64,000 nucleotides of DNA from contig SWBL01000084.1 in the NCBI GenBank assembly GCA_024195585.1, positions 94,410-158,409 on the forward strand, written 5' to 3'. Origin of the DNA: Aureobasidium sp. EXF-3400. Taxonomy: Eukaryota > Ascomycota > Dothideomycetes > Dothideales > Saccotheciaceae. The position numbers and the translations under genes were made by a program. The notes beneath the pieces were generated by a model that was given only the letters and a program-made list of their open reading frames with translations, did no database searches and was not told the DNA's origin. Positions 10,706 through 20,720 of this stretch are shown here, in pieces. Within the stretch, counting starts at the first letter, position 1; the number at the start of each line of letters is the position of its first letter.

Positions 10706-11764
10706 CTACACAGCAGCCAAAGCAGTAGCGACACAATACTCTCCATCATGTGAAATGCTCACTTTGACAATCTGCCCTTGCAGATTGTTCCAAGCATCTT
10801 CTGCTTGTTCCTCTTTGCGTAAGCGTTTCACCTCTTCTTCTAGCTGGTGGCTTCGTTTACTTGTTTGCGGTTCTTCTGGATCTTCTTGTAGGACTGTGCC
10901 TTGGTTTTGTTGTTGTGCCTCTTGTGGTTCTTGGGCTGGGGGAGCAGAGGAGGAGGAGGGCTGTTGTTGGTCTAGGAGTTTTGTGACGGCGCTGAGGTCG
11001 AGGATGCCTTCTTCGGATAAGATGGAAGGAGTGGAGGTAGGAGCGTGAGTCGTTTCTGGTTTCGGCTCGCTGGTGGGTTGTTCTTGTTGGGGCGGTAGAT
11101 CTTGCTTGTATTCCAAGCTACGCGCTGTGTGGCGAGACAAAGAAGGCTCCTTGATGATGTGCAGACCTTTGCCAGGAGCAACCTCAACAGCACCTTCCCT
11201 CTGTAGTTTCGCCAACCTCTCACGCAACTCCCACCTCCTCACTAAACTTGCATATACCTCTCTTGCAGACTGATGTTTAGTGTTACTCGTTTCATCAAGT
11301 ACAACAGCCAAAGGCTGTTTAGTTTTTGCATCCCTCCTGATCTCCACATCCCTAAGCATCAACCTTCTCTGCGAGGAAAAAGCCTTGATGACTGCTTCTT
11401 TAGCTGCCCATCGTCCTCCTATATGCCTTGCTGCTTCTTGTGCTCGTTGCTCATCCCATTGGTGTACTTGTGGTGAAATTGCAACATCACCAGCACCAGC
11501 AGAACCACCAGGCGCAAATCGCCGAAACGTAGCTGAAGGGCCTCGAAACCGTCGCCAGAAATCCCGTTGCTCGGAAGGCAACAAAGTCTTGTCGAAAAAC
11601 TTGAACAGAAGTGCTTGTGATGATGAGATTGCTGTTGTGGTGGTAGTGGTCTTGTTTTGAACAAGGTGTTGTTGGTGTGTGGTGGGGAAGTATTTTAGGA
11701 AGCGTGTGTAGTGGCAGATGTCGGTGCCTATACTCAGGCTTTGTGGAACAGGTCGAGGTGGCAT
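10706..11764 (-). CDS. PPT2: Mitochondrial holo-[acyl-carrier-protein] synthase (4'-phosphopantetheinyl transferase), Ppt2-like, with long C-terminal extension
   Basis: Transfers 4'-phosphopantetheine from CoA to a serine of mitochondrial acyl carrier protein. 352 residues, single exon. The AcpS-type motifs are present: SIGTDICHY with the metal-binding Asp15, and WAAKEAVIKAF with Glu123 and the Lys, about 104 residues later. The spacing between motifs is stretched by a Thr/Ser-rich insert and a Gly-rich loop. The AcpS-like core ends near residue 200. It is followed by about 150 residues of low-complexity Gln/Pro/Ser sequence and a charged helix (RSHQLEEEVKRLRKEEQAEDAW), which the core enzyme does not need. 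The start at 11764 begins directly before the catalytic motif, so no long targeting peptide is visible. Another member of the transferase family is the alternative call. Confidence 0.85.
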   Translation of the reverse strand: MPPRPVPQSLSIGTDICHYTRFLKYFPTTHQQHLVQNKTTTTTTAISSSQALLFKFFDKTLLPSEQRDFWRRFRGPSATFRRFAPGGSAGAGDVAISPQVHQWDEQRAQEAARHIGGRWAAKEAVIKAFSSQRRLMLRDVEIRRDAKTKQPLAVVLDETSNTKHQSAREVYASLVRRWELRERLAKLQREGAVEVAPGKGLHIIKEPSLSRHTARSLEYKQDLPPQQEQPTSEPKPETTHAPTSTPSILSEEGILDLSAVTKLLDQQQPSSSSAPPAQEPQEAQQQNQGTVLQEDPEEPQTSKRSHQLEEEVKRLRKEEQAEDAWNNLQGQIVKVSISHDGEYCVATALAAV

Positions 11765-12286
11765 TTTTTGCTTCCTTTGACTGTGGTGTTCTGGCTCCTT
11801 ATGATAATGTGTGCTTCTCCAAACAGTGCATCAGAGGCGAAATGGGAAGAAGAATTTTGGTGTTGTGGCGTTTGCTGTCCTGGTTACGGGTATAGATGCG
11901 ACGTCTTTGGTAGTTTATCAGGGTCTTCAAGTCTCCCAATGGATTGTAAAATCATTGTCATGTGGAATTTGCATGGTTCTGGATAGGGTTCGAGATGTTC
12001 TTCCAAGGATGGAGGTGCTTCCATCGGCTTCACGAGTCCCGAAAAGCCGATCTTTTGGCATCAAAACCAGTGCAATCAATTATACTGGACTCGGAAACAC
12101 ATTTTCTTTGAAACAACATCGATCTGATGAACATTGCAACTTTACACGTTTGATCACAAGCGATTTTGAGGGTTTGCAATCAATGACAACGCAATGAGTT
12201 TGGGTGATTAGACAAGCGCAGCACTACTGGCAGAATGGAATGTATGTACATTAAACTAGAAGAATGCTTATTCTATATCACATTAC
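11765..12286. other. Intergenic region, no gene seen
   Basis: Upstream of PPT2 (minus strand) and downstream of APL2 (minus strand). Open frames here have no recognisable protein character. Confidence 0.45.
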
Positions 12287-14563
12287 CTAGAAGCTCAGAA
12301 GATCTCCGTTGCCATTTCCCACAGTAGGCTGATAGACTTGCTGTGGTTGGTTCTGGTTCACGACGAACATAGTCTGAGCCCCTTCTCCACCGACTGGCGA
12401 TGCATAGCCATCATCGTTTAGTGCCATGTTTGCCATCTGCTGGCTTCCAATAGTAGAAAAATACACATCCGCTGCGTCAACGGCTGCTGCGAGATCGCCA
12501 TTAGCGGCATGCGCATTACCGTTCTGTCGCTGCTGTGCGCCGGCCATGGAAGTCATCTCAGTCCAATGCTTTTGTGCATCCAACATGGCCTGATGGCTAG
12601 GCAATCTATGCTTCTGCAATGCAGGACTCTCTGGTACGATGCGCGGGCGAGCGGAGCGGAAGACAGACTTGATGGGCTTCAGGTAGATGGTTGCGAGGGA
12701 CCCTACCACCAAGCACATCTCTTGCAGGGTGAATGGATCCAGCTTCTCTGTTTCCGCCGTGATGGGAGGTTTCTCACCCATGACGACTTGTTTCGCCGCC
12801 ACTGGATCTGAAGAGAGTAGACGCCAGTACATATAACCCCTATCGCGAAGATCGGGATTGTCTGTCTCCTCAGTTGCCCATTTCAAGACCTTCGGCACGA
12901 GTTCTTGTCCCTTTTTCGGCCTTTGAATGAACAACTTGACTGTCGCTGTTAAAAGTGCCAATTGTACCTCATGCGTCTCGTCTGCGAAAGTGTACAAAAA
13001 GTCATCCAGAAGAACATCGCTGTTGTCAATTCTGTCGGCGTACTGTCCAATAATCCAGATCATGGCAGCCTTTGCTTCCGGTTCGTCCAGAGAGTCGAGA
13101 TTTTCACATAATGTGCTGATGATCGATTCGTACTGATTAGGGTATTTGCGGAAGATGTTACGAATCACCACCGTCGCCTCTTGAACGATGTACGAGACCT
13201 TTGTTGCAACGAGTTCCAGCAGTGTGTTGATGCAAAGTCTTGCCGCAGGTTCAATCTTGATGGCCAGCTTTCCAATAGCGCGAACAGATTTTCTGACAAA
13301 GTGGATGTCAATTTCGGTTGCGTACTCTCTCAGTTCGTTCAAAACCTCTTTGATGTTGTCCTGAGTTGCGAGCATGAAGATGAGTTCCAGTTTGGTGACT
13401 TTCACGTAGATGGGGTCGTTGTACTTGCAGAAGAAGACACGGATGTCGTTCTTCAGGATGTCCGGTCTTCTTTGCAAGATCAGAAGAGCGTTTCGCAGAG
13501 CCAAGTATTGAATTTCGTGACCCTTGGAGAGTAATGTGACCAGGGGAGGAGAAAGCTTGTTCATCAATGCTGTAATGGTCTTTTCGTCTGCAATGTAATT
13601 CATGAGATAAAGGATAAGGCGGATACAGCCAAGCACGACTGCTGAGTTTGTGTGAGAAAGGCGAGGGGTGATGCGCTCGGCCAACATGGAAGCCTGTCCA
13701 GAGTCCTGAGGAACGAAGTTCATAAGAGCTTCAAGGATATATGTTTGGTTCCATTCAGAAGTTTCTGCCAGGATGGAAGCAATCTTGGAAGCACTGTTGT
13801 AGTCGATTGTAAGCTTGATAGACTCGCTCCTCTCCCAGATATCGGTCAAAGAAGCCAGAGCGCTCGAGACGACGGTAGGGTTCTCATCTCTCAACATGTT
13901 GTTCAATCCAGTGATCAGGTCCGAGTTTTCGACTAAAGCCTTGTCGTGATCGTAGAGTTTGGCAACACAGAAACAGGCAGTTTTGCGCACATATGGATCA
14001 GCGTCTCGCAAGAGGTGCTTTGTAGGGGTAACGGCGGCTTCGACGAATTCACGGACGTGGATGTATGACATTGTTCGTAATGCGAGGGCTCGTACTAGGG
14101 GATTCGTATCCTCCATGTCCTAGACTTGGTCAGCTGGAGCATTGAGGAGGCTGGTAGGTTTGACGGACCTGGACCAGATGAGGTAGAGCCTTGAGAGCAA
14201 CTTCGGGCTTTATCCTGGCGTAGTGAACGAGGTACAGGAAGCACATCTTCTTGATTTCCAGACTGGCGAGGCCCATGACTTGGATTACGTCGGGGAAAAG
14301 GGCGATCATGTCGTTGTTGCTCATTGTCATGTTGGCGACAATCTTCTTGAGGGCGATCTTCTTTCCGAGGTGGCCCTTGTCCTTCTTTGCACCAATACCC
14401 TGCAACTCTTGTCGCAATTCGGCCACTTTGCCCTGTGGATTGCGAAAGGCTGGTAAGTCTTGGTCAAGGCGAAATATGGGCACAAACATGGCTCAGGAGT
14501 TGAATGGGTGTCAGGGCGACTCACTCTAGCAAAGAGCTTCGCATCTTGGTTTCCTGCGCTCAT
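12287..14563 (-). CDS. APL2: AP-1 clathrin adaptor complex large subunit beta (beta-adaptin)
   Basis: Large subunit of the AP-1 adaptor, which sorts clathrin cargo between the trans-Golgi and endosomes. Exons: complement(12287..14119, 14169..14432, 14525..14563), 711 residues. The first exon encodes MSAGNQDAKLFAR and joins in phase 0 to GKVAELRQEL. The trunk of HEAT-like helical repeats is highly conserved: KKIALKKIVANMTMSNNDM, SLEIKKMCFLYLVHYAR, DTNPLVRALALRTMSYI, DPYVRKTACFCVAKLYDHD, IVQEATVVIRNIFRKYPNQYE and IWIIGQYADRI. After RSARPR there is a short Gln/Asn/Ala-rich hinge and no ear domain, as is usual for fungal AP-1 beta. AP-2 beta is the alternative; the close trunk match and lack of an appendage favour AP-1. 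Confidence 0.93.
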
Positions 14564-14914
14564 TATGGCTTCGTGATAACAGGGAGGTCAATTAGACCAA
14601 TCCCAGGCGGTCGTTGGTGTGCCCCTCTTCTTGGTATCACTCGGGTTCTGTGTCGCGTGACAGAGTGGTGTGCAGGAGCGTCGGTTGGATCGGCTCAGGA
14701 AAGGGACCGAGAGAGGGCGGGTTCGAGAAAGTGGTTCAAATGAGCGAATGTGAAGGTAAAGTGGAAGATGCTCATCAAAGTCGCTGGTCAGGGAGTCGCG
14801 ATCCTGGGGAAGCCGGGCGGGACCTCAGCACTGCTCCTGCCGAACTGGGCTCGACCTTCATACAATCCATCGCTGAACACATCGCACCTTCCACTCTCAG
14901 GAACAACAACAGAC
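14564..14914. promoter_or_regulatory. Divergent promoter region between APL2 and EMC4
   Basis: A 351-bp gap between two start codons on opposite strands, both for endomembrane proteins. No defined element was recognised. Confidence 0.4.
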
Positions 14915-15589
14915 ATGGCCGTCCCTCCACCACCACCGCAATGGGTCATTGACCTGAACGCCCCTCCGACTGCCAAACCAAAGACCTCGAGCATTCCCGA
15001 CCCACCAGGCTACACTGCTCCGACCACCGTCACCAGCTCAAAGGTCCGACTGCCTACCTCTTGTCGCTCTCAACACCACTAACTCCATGCAGTCCAAGTC
15101 TTCCAAGAACGCCGTCGCCCAAACGTCGGCTCGCAAAGCTCCTACCACTGAAGAGATGGATACTCTGAAGCTCAAGAAGGCCTGGGAGGTCGCCATTGCG
15201 CCAGCCAAGCAGCTGCCTATGAATGCTTTTGGCATGTACATGTCGGGCAACAGTCTTCAAATCTTCAGTATCATGATGGTCTTCATGCTGTTTAAGGGCC
15301 CTATCCAAGCCCTCATCAACATCCAGAATGTCTTTTCCCGCTTCGAGACTGAAGGTACCCGCGATCGCTTGATCATGGTCAAGCTTGCATACGTCGCATG
15401 TAATTTCCTGGCTCTGGCTCTGGGTATCTGGAAGGTCAATGGCATGGGTCTGCTACCGTATGTTTTCACTTCTTGGTCTCTTGATAATCCTCTCGCTAAC
15501 ATGTTATCAGCACTACCCGGTCCGATTGGCTTGCATGGGAAACGGCTGGAGAGCCAATTGCAAGAGCCTATCCTAGCTCCTTATTATGA
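14915..15589 (+). CDS. EMC4: ER membrane protein complex subunit 4
   Basis: Subunit of the EMC, which inserts membrane proteins at the endoplasmic reticulum. Exons 14915..15043, 15093..15457, 15511..15589; 190 residues, the family's usual size. The N-terminus is Pro-rich (MAVPPPPPQWVIDLN), with IPDPPGYTAP shortly after. The core has KKAWEVAIAPAKQLPMN, FGMYMSGNSLQIFSIMMVF (first membrane segment) and a second membrane segment (LAYVACNFLALALGIWKV). The spliced C-terminus GLLPTTRSDWLAWE is a strong EMC4 hallmark and fixes the last intron (15458..15510). The start is the only ATG giving this conserved N-terminus. Confidence 0.94.
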
Positions 15590-15741
15590 TTTACATGATT
15601 GTCTTCTTACATTCTTGAGTAAACTACAAATCGAAACTCGTATACCATGTCGATGCCAGTGCGTTTCTTGCACCGGACTTTATCTGTCACGAAGAAGAGT
15701 ATTTTATGTACAAATCTCACCAAAAATGGTCGTCGCATCTA

Positions 15742-16795
15742 TTATAGCTCCTTCTCCTTGGCGGCAGCAGCCTTGGCCTCTATTTGGGTCAGGGCAGATC
15801 TGCCGGTCTCAGGACGGCCATGGACAGCAGCCTCTCCACCAGCAGTCGCAAAGGCCTTGTGGAAGACCCACTCGACGGCGTGCTCTACAGGCTCATCGAA
15901 CATGAAAGGAAGTGCAGGGACGGCGGCAAGACCCAACTGGTTCTAAATGTCAGAAACTGCGAGACTGGTCGGAAGGAACGGTACTTACACCAATGGGACC
16001 CCATGTTCGGAGCTTGACGTTCTTGTTGTCTTTCAAAGCTTTGCCGGCGTACTTCACAATCGAGTGAATGGTGAAGGCAGGCAGACCCATGCTAGCAATA
16101 CCCTGGAAGATGGCTCTCTGCGTCATAACGACCCTGTAATCCTCGATGAGAGGCACCTTGGCGGGAGTAGTTGGAGCGAAGATACCAGAAGCAGCTGCAG
16201 CGGGCTTGTCACTGCTTGTAGCGCTTGTGGATTCAGTAGAAGCGTCAGGATTGAGGACACGCTGGTTGCGAAGGTAGGCCTTGTAACCCTCGTACGAGAC
16301 ATCACCAATAAGATATGCCCAAGAGACACCGTATGCACCCTTGACGAGGTAAGGGTGAGCAATAGGTCTGAAACTCTCGCCAATATCACTGGTATAAGCA
16401 ACGTAGCGATGAGCAGACATCAGGATGGTGCGAACTCTCGAGGCATAACCAGCGTAACGGACAGAACTCTCGGTAGACTCTGATGCCTTTCCCTCGTACA
16501 TGGTCTCCCATAGCTTCTCTTCATTGTCCAGGGTATCTTGCAGAGCCTTGGGGAGTCTCTTTCTAGGAAGAGGCTGGGAGAAGTCTGGTCTGGCATCCTT
16601 GCGCTCCTTTGGGACATCCTCAAGGTCAAGCGGCTTGGTGTTGTTGTCCTTGTCGTTGGCCATGGTGGCAGTGGTGTCTTTGTCGGTGGAGTTGACGGTA
16701 GTGCTGTTCTTGTCGTTGGGGTCGGCGGGGTTGTCTTGAGGTCTGGAGTTGACGGCGAGTGAGAAAGGATTTGCGCAGATGCTCCTAGGAGACAT
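15742..16795 (-). CDS. Mitochondrial fission process protein 1-like (MTFP1/MTP18 family)
   Basis: Family of inner mitochondrial membrane proteins linked to mitochondrial fission in animals. Exons complement(15742..15936, 15989..16795), 333 residues, with an intron of 52 nt (GTAAGT donor). Family blocks: VRYAGYASRVRTILMSAHRYVAY, TSDIGESFRPIAHPYLVKGAYGVSWAYLIGDV, then MTQRAIFQGIASMGLPAFTIHSIVKY and, after the intron, LGLAAVPALPFMFDEPVEHAVEW. The animal protein is about 166 residues; this one has an extra polar Asp/Asn/Thr-rich N-terminus and an insert around STESTSATSS, as is common in fungi. The start is uncertain: the ATG at 16663 would remove 44 low-complexity residues. It is head-to-head with ATP19, which also encodes an inner-membrane protein. 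Confidence 0.87.
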
Positions 16796-17032
16796 GTATT
16801 GGTATTTATCTGCCTACCTCTAAGCTCCTTGGCTGGTCGCGAGTTACCTCATAGTACCGACACCCGAATTATGCAAAGCACAATTCTGCGGAAGGAGCGA
16901 CCGACCGGAGTGCCAAGACTTGGCTCCGTCGCAGCTTCCCTTGTTCAACTCGTCCTCACAGCAAGTGAATAGAGCCCATACCGCATCGCCTTTCTTCCCG
17001 TCCAACCCCGTCAATCCCTTCTTTCCGTCAAA
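16796..17032. promoter_or_regulatory. Short divergent promoter between the MTFP1-like gene and ATP19
   Basis: A 237-bp gap between start codons on opposite strands; both products belong to the inner mitochondrial membrane. A shared promoter is inferred from geometry. If the inner ATG at 16663 is used, the gap is about 370 bp. Confidence 0.45.
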
Positions 17033-17443
17033 ATGGTTGTTATGTACAACATCATGGGCCGCCAGGTCGGATCCCACTACGTATGCGCGCCACCCGACAT
17101 GACCCCCGACTTCCGCATGTCCACATGATTGACAAAGAACATCAACAGCTCGCCCTCGGTATCCTCACCTCCCTCTTCGCCGGTATTGGTTACGCCTCAA
17201 GCGGTGGTGCCAAGAAGATGACTGGCTCTACTCCTCCCATCAACGCTTCAACCAAGGACGAGGCCGACTTCATTCAGTACGTCGCCTTCCCTACATCAGA
17301 AAGAGCAAGGAACATCGGTCACATAGGTCACCACTGGCCAGACATACTACAGTCACACGAGCCTTCAGAGCATATGCTGACGAGTCATTCTCTAAAACAG
17401 GCAATTCCTCAAGGAGAGCGAGAAGAAGGAAGCCAAGCACTAG
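17033..17443 (+). CDS. ATP19: Mitochondrial ATP synthase subunit k
   Basis: Small membrane subunit of ATP synthase linked to dimer formation in yeast. Exons 17033..17080, 17149..17276, 17401..17443; 72 residues (yeast Atp19 is 68). Protein: MVVMYNIMGRQVGSHYLALG, then a single membrane segment ending SLFAGIGYASSGG, then KKMTGSTPPINASTKDEADFIQQF and a charged tail KESEKKEAKH. The first exon is 48 nt and the third 43 nt, so the gene is easy to miss in unspliced sequence. Introns (68 and 124 nt) have GTATGC and GTACGT donors. Two ATP synthase genes (f and k) lie within 17 kb here. Confidence 0.93.
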
Positions 17444-18217
17444 ATTCTGGACGCCAGGAGATTCATCTAAGTCGAAAGTCAGACAGAAAAGCTATGGGAA
17501 TTACGAGTCAAAGCCATCTCGTATGTATATATACTCTGCACCGATGTCCCTCTCCACAAGAGCAACGAGCCCGCGCTGGGGATGTCGTTTGAATTGATGA
17601 AACCCGATTCGGAATCGCTCTTTCGTCTACCTTGACCCAATCCTTGCATGTGCCTGTGCCTGTGCCTGACGAGAACCATCACACTCGATGTCTGATTACG
17701 GCCGATTCTTTCTTACCTCAGTCTCAGCTTTTCTAGACTGCTGCGTCCTCGGCAGTTTTGTAAGTGAATCGTTCGTTCAACCTTACCTTTGCTTGTGCGG
17801 TCCAATTTTCTGTTGACAACTCAATACGCCGAGCATCTTGCCCAGAGGCTCTGTAGTCGAAATCTTGACGACCAGATCAGCCTGTCACAGTCTTTTTCTC
17901 GAACCCGATATTCCCCGCCATCCTATTTAGGCAAAACCCGCCGTTTTCCAGACGTGGTAGAACTAGGTTTATATCGGGTCATGTGCCCAGTTGGATTGTC
18001 TGGCCAAGCGTCTCAGTATTCTAAGCGCCATTGACATAATTTATGTATCCACTCTTGGGGTTGACAAGTCAACACATTCGCTTCGTTTGAGGCACTGCTG
18101 CTTCTAATAATCTCGAGATACATATAATCGTCCTCTGGCCACATTGCTCATATCTGCGATTACTCTATCTCTGGCACTTTGCGGATTCATCGGATACCAG
18201 TACACATCATCATAAAC
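17444..18217. other. Intergenic region, no gene seen
   Basis: Holds the ATP19 3' flank (with a short TGTGCC triplication near 17648) and the upstream region of the arrestin-like gene. No gene was recognised. Confidence 0.45.
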
Positions 18218-19486
18218 ATGAGCAAGAGCAAGACTTTGGTGCAGGACCACCTGCGTATCTTTTTGGACGGCGAGCTACATCATGAAGGCAACTATCCATC
18301 GCAGCACTACAGGCCTGGCCAGAAGATCAAAGGCGTCGCCAGCTACTCGCCCTCCATAGAAGTAAAAGTCCACACAATGACTATCATCTTCAAAGCAACC
18401 CTATACAACGAGATCGTAGAAAGCGGTCAAGCCAACTATGGCTCCGTACGCACTGGACACCAAAGCCTCTTTCGCTACGAGAAAGTCATCCTTCAAGGTC
18501 CACACAAAGTATCGCCAAAACCTCACGAGTGGCCTTTTGAGTTCGAGTTGCCGGAGAGGATCAAGGTGCCTTTTGTGGCAGACTTGCAACCCGTGCCTCC
18601 GACTTGGAATGTTATCAGTGCGGCTAAAGTCTTGTATTCGTTGAAGTTGTGTGTGAATCCGCATCGCAACACCAATTCCATGCAGATTGAACGCGATATC
18701 AATGTTTGGCCGTTCGAACACACCGAGCTACCCGTACCAATACCAGAAACGCAACTTCTCATGGATGCTGAATCGCAAAGGACGATCCCGGTGACACGAC
18801 GAAGGTCTTCTACTTTGAGTTTAACACAACAACTCTCTCGTAGACACTCTTCCACCATTAGCGCCCCCGACCCTCTGAACCTTGCAATATGCATCCCTTC
18901 CTCTCTAGGCGCATGGCAGAAATTCGACATCAAGTTAATCTGCCACAACAACGCCATCACAAGCCCCGAAACACGTCCATCTCTAAGTCTACAAAGCTGT
19001 GAATTGGCTCTAAAAGCCCAAGTCTCGTTTACAAACACAAGACCTGCGTCCACTACTACCAACACCGACGATTCAAAACCCCCAAGTATCCCAATTGCCA
19101 AATTCAAATTACTTGGAAAAGGCCTTGAGATACCTACCTCAGCAACACCAGTCACTGTCAAAAGAAACATGATGCTCCTAGACATGACCCGCAGCGACGC
19201 CTCTCTCCTCGTCCCAAATTTCAGCATTGGCGCCTTTAAACTCGAATATCTTCTGGACATTTCCGTGCAGCTCCAAGACTCTAAAACAGGAAGTTTGGTA
19301 GAGAGGAGAGCAGAACTGCCATTAAGGATTTTGCCCGGTGGGTTGGAGGAGGATAGAGGTGAGGAGGATCCAGATGCACCCCCAGGGTTCCATGAGGTAG
19401 TTGCGCCGCCGGAGTATGAAGATGAAGATGGGGTTTTGTGGGCGGCCATGATGCGTGATACGCCGGCGTACACGCTTACTGCTTGA
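18218..19486 (+). CDS. Arrestin-like (N-terminal) domain protein
   Basis: Single-exon protein of 422 residues with an arrestin-type beta-sandwich. Early strands read LRIFLDGELHHEGNYPSQHY, then YRPGQKIKGVASYSP and VKVHTMTIIFKATLYNEIVE, the usual GQ/I-x-G turn followed by an immunoglobulin-like strand. The FRYEKVILQGP and WPFEFELPERI blocks match the fungal arrestin N domain (FxFxxxLP). The second half has Ser/Thr-rich linkers and a weaker C-terminal sandwich. The end contains PPEYEDEDGVLW, which holds a PPxY motif (PPEY), the usual docking site for Rsp5-type ubiquitin ligases. A role as a ubiquitin-ligase adaptor is therefore plausible but inferred. The start is the ATG before SKSKTLVQ; no ATG lies upstream in frame. 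Confidence 0.78.
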   Translation: MSKSKTLVQDHLRIFLDGELHHEGNYPSQHYRPGQKIKGVASYSPSIEVKVHTMTIIFKATLYNEIVESGQANYGSVRTGHQSLFRYEKVILQGPHKVSPKPHEWPFEFELPERIKVPFVADLQPVPPTWNVISAAKVLYSLKLCVNPHRNTNSMQIERDINVWPFEHTELPVPIPETQLLMDAESQRTIPVTRRRSSTLSLTQQLSRRHSSTISAPDPLNLAICIPSSLGAWQKFDIKLICHNNAITSPETRPSLSLQSCELALKAQVSFTNTRPASTTTNTDDSKPPSIPIAKFKLLGKGLEIPTSATPVTVKRNMMLLDMTRSDASLLVPNFSIGAFKLEYLLDISVQLQDSKTGSLVERRAELPLRILPGGLEEDRGEEDPDAPPGFHEVVAPPEYEDEDGVLWAAMMRDTPAYTLTA

Positions 19487-20720
19487 AATGGGTCGAGGGA
19501 ACTAAGGGTAGGAAGGTGTTTGGGGTGTTCAGGCGAAGGGGGCGTACATTTCGAAGCCGTGGGCTTCTTTAAGATTGCGCTAGAACTATGTACAAATAGT
19601 TGCCTATAATGAATGCATCATCTATCTTTCGATCAAAGTCAAAAACAACCCGTATCTCAGTTGTGTTGGTGCTGCAGTGTCCAAGCCCCCACGTTGCTCC
19701 TACGACCCTGACTGCACCTAAGCATCATTATTAAGCTATGTGGCTCAACGCATTCAATGCGTAGTTGATGGTCAGGAAGAGAATTTATAGTCTTCTCTAT
19801 CTTCTGTTGTATTTCTTGGCATGTATACGGATGATAGTTGAGCATCCCACACAATTGAGAGTCTTACTCTAGTCGCCACACTTAAATCAGCACTAGCAGA
19901 CCATCTTCCAAGGCCTGTACTCGACTAACACTGAAAAGGTGTAGAACAATCTCAAGAGAGCAGCAACCTTTGACGAGAGTTCAGCACAGTGCAACAACTC
20001 GAAAGACCACCCTGGTAGTGGATCAACATTGATTGGAGCACACGACTGATATTTCTTGACACGAACAAGTACGGCCAGAACAAGGTTAATGAGTAAACAC
20101 CTACAATGCACATCTAAATCCAGAGGCAAGAAACCTACATCACAAAAGATGCATCGAGAAGGAAAGCAGGAATGCAATCGAGGTTGATGGATATTCAGAA
20201 CAAAGACTGTCAAAAAGAGAAAACATCAAGAAAACGGGGGAATCCATGGAAGCAGAATAACAAAGAAAATAACACTCTTGAACAAGGGGTTAAAACGAGG
20301 TAGGTATAATCAGAAAGGCAAAAAACGCAAGAAAAGAGAAACAAAAAACTCCAAGGCAAGTTCTCTCGCCAATTCGCCTTTTTTCTTTTGCCCACGTGAA
20401 TAACGTAACAAGATGAAACAGATGCAGAGCCAAGAAAAGATCACTTTCGTCATTTCCATGTCCAGAAAAAGAAGAAACTTGCAGGTTTGGTCCTCCTTCA
20501 TTTCGGTGCTGCTCGTCAAATGGTCGTCAAGGGGAAACTAGTCGTCGGTCGTGGTTGTGACAGGTAAGGAAATGGGTAATCATGTTCGTGACCTCATGTC
20601 ACCGGACGCTCCGAAGCCCGCGCTACAAGGCAGGATAACAAGCAAGAAGCAGTCGCAGAAGCTCTATTAACAGAAACAGATGATGCTCATGCTCGAATGT
20701 GCATGCAAGGAATTAGTGTC
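19487..20720. other. Intergenic region between convergent genes, no gene seen
   Basis: Lies between the 3' ends of the arrestin-like gene and BEM1, so it is probably two 3' UTRs. It is A-rich on the plus strand between about 20200 and 20510. No conserved frame, tRNA or repeat was recognised. Confidence 0.45.

Noticed and set aside
18179..18217. Upstream extension of the arrestin-like frame
   Set aside because: It would need a TTG start; the first ATG in frame is at 18218 and directly precedes the conserved region.
18523..19473. Minus-strand frame (316 codons) opposite the arrestin-like gene
   Set aside because: Antisense to the arrestin-like gene, with no recognisable motif.
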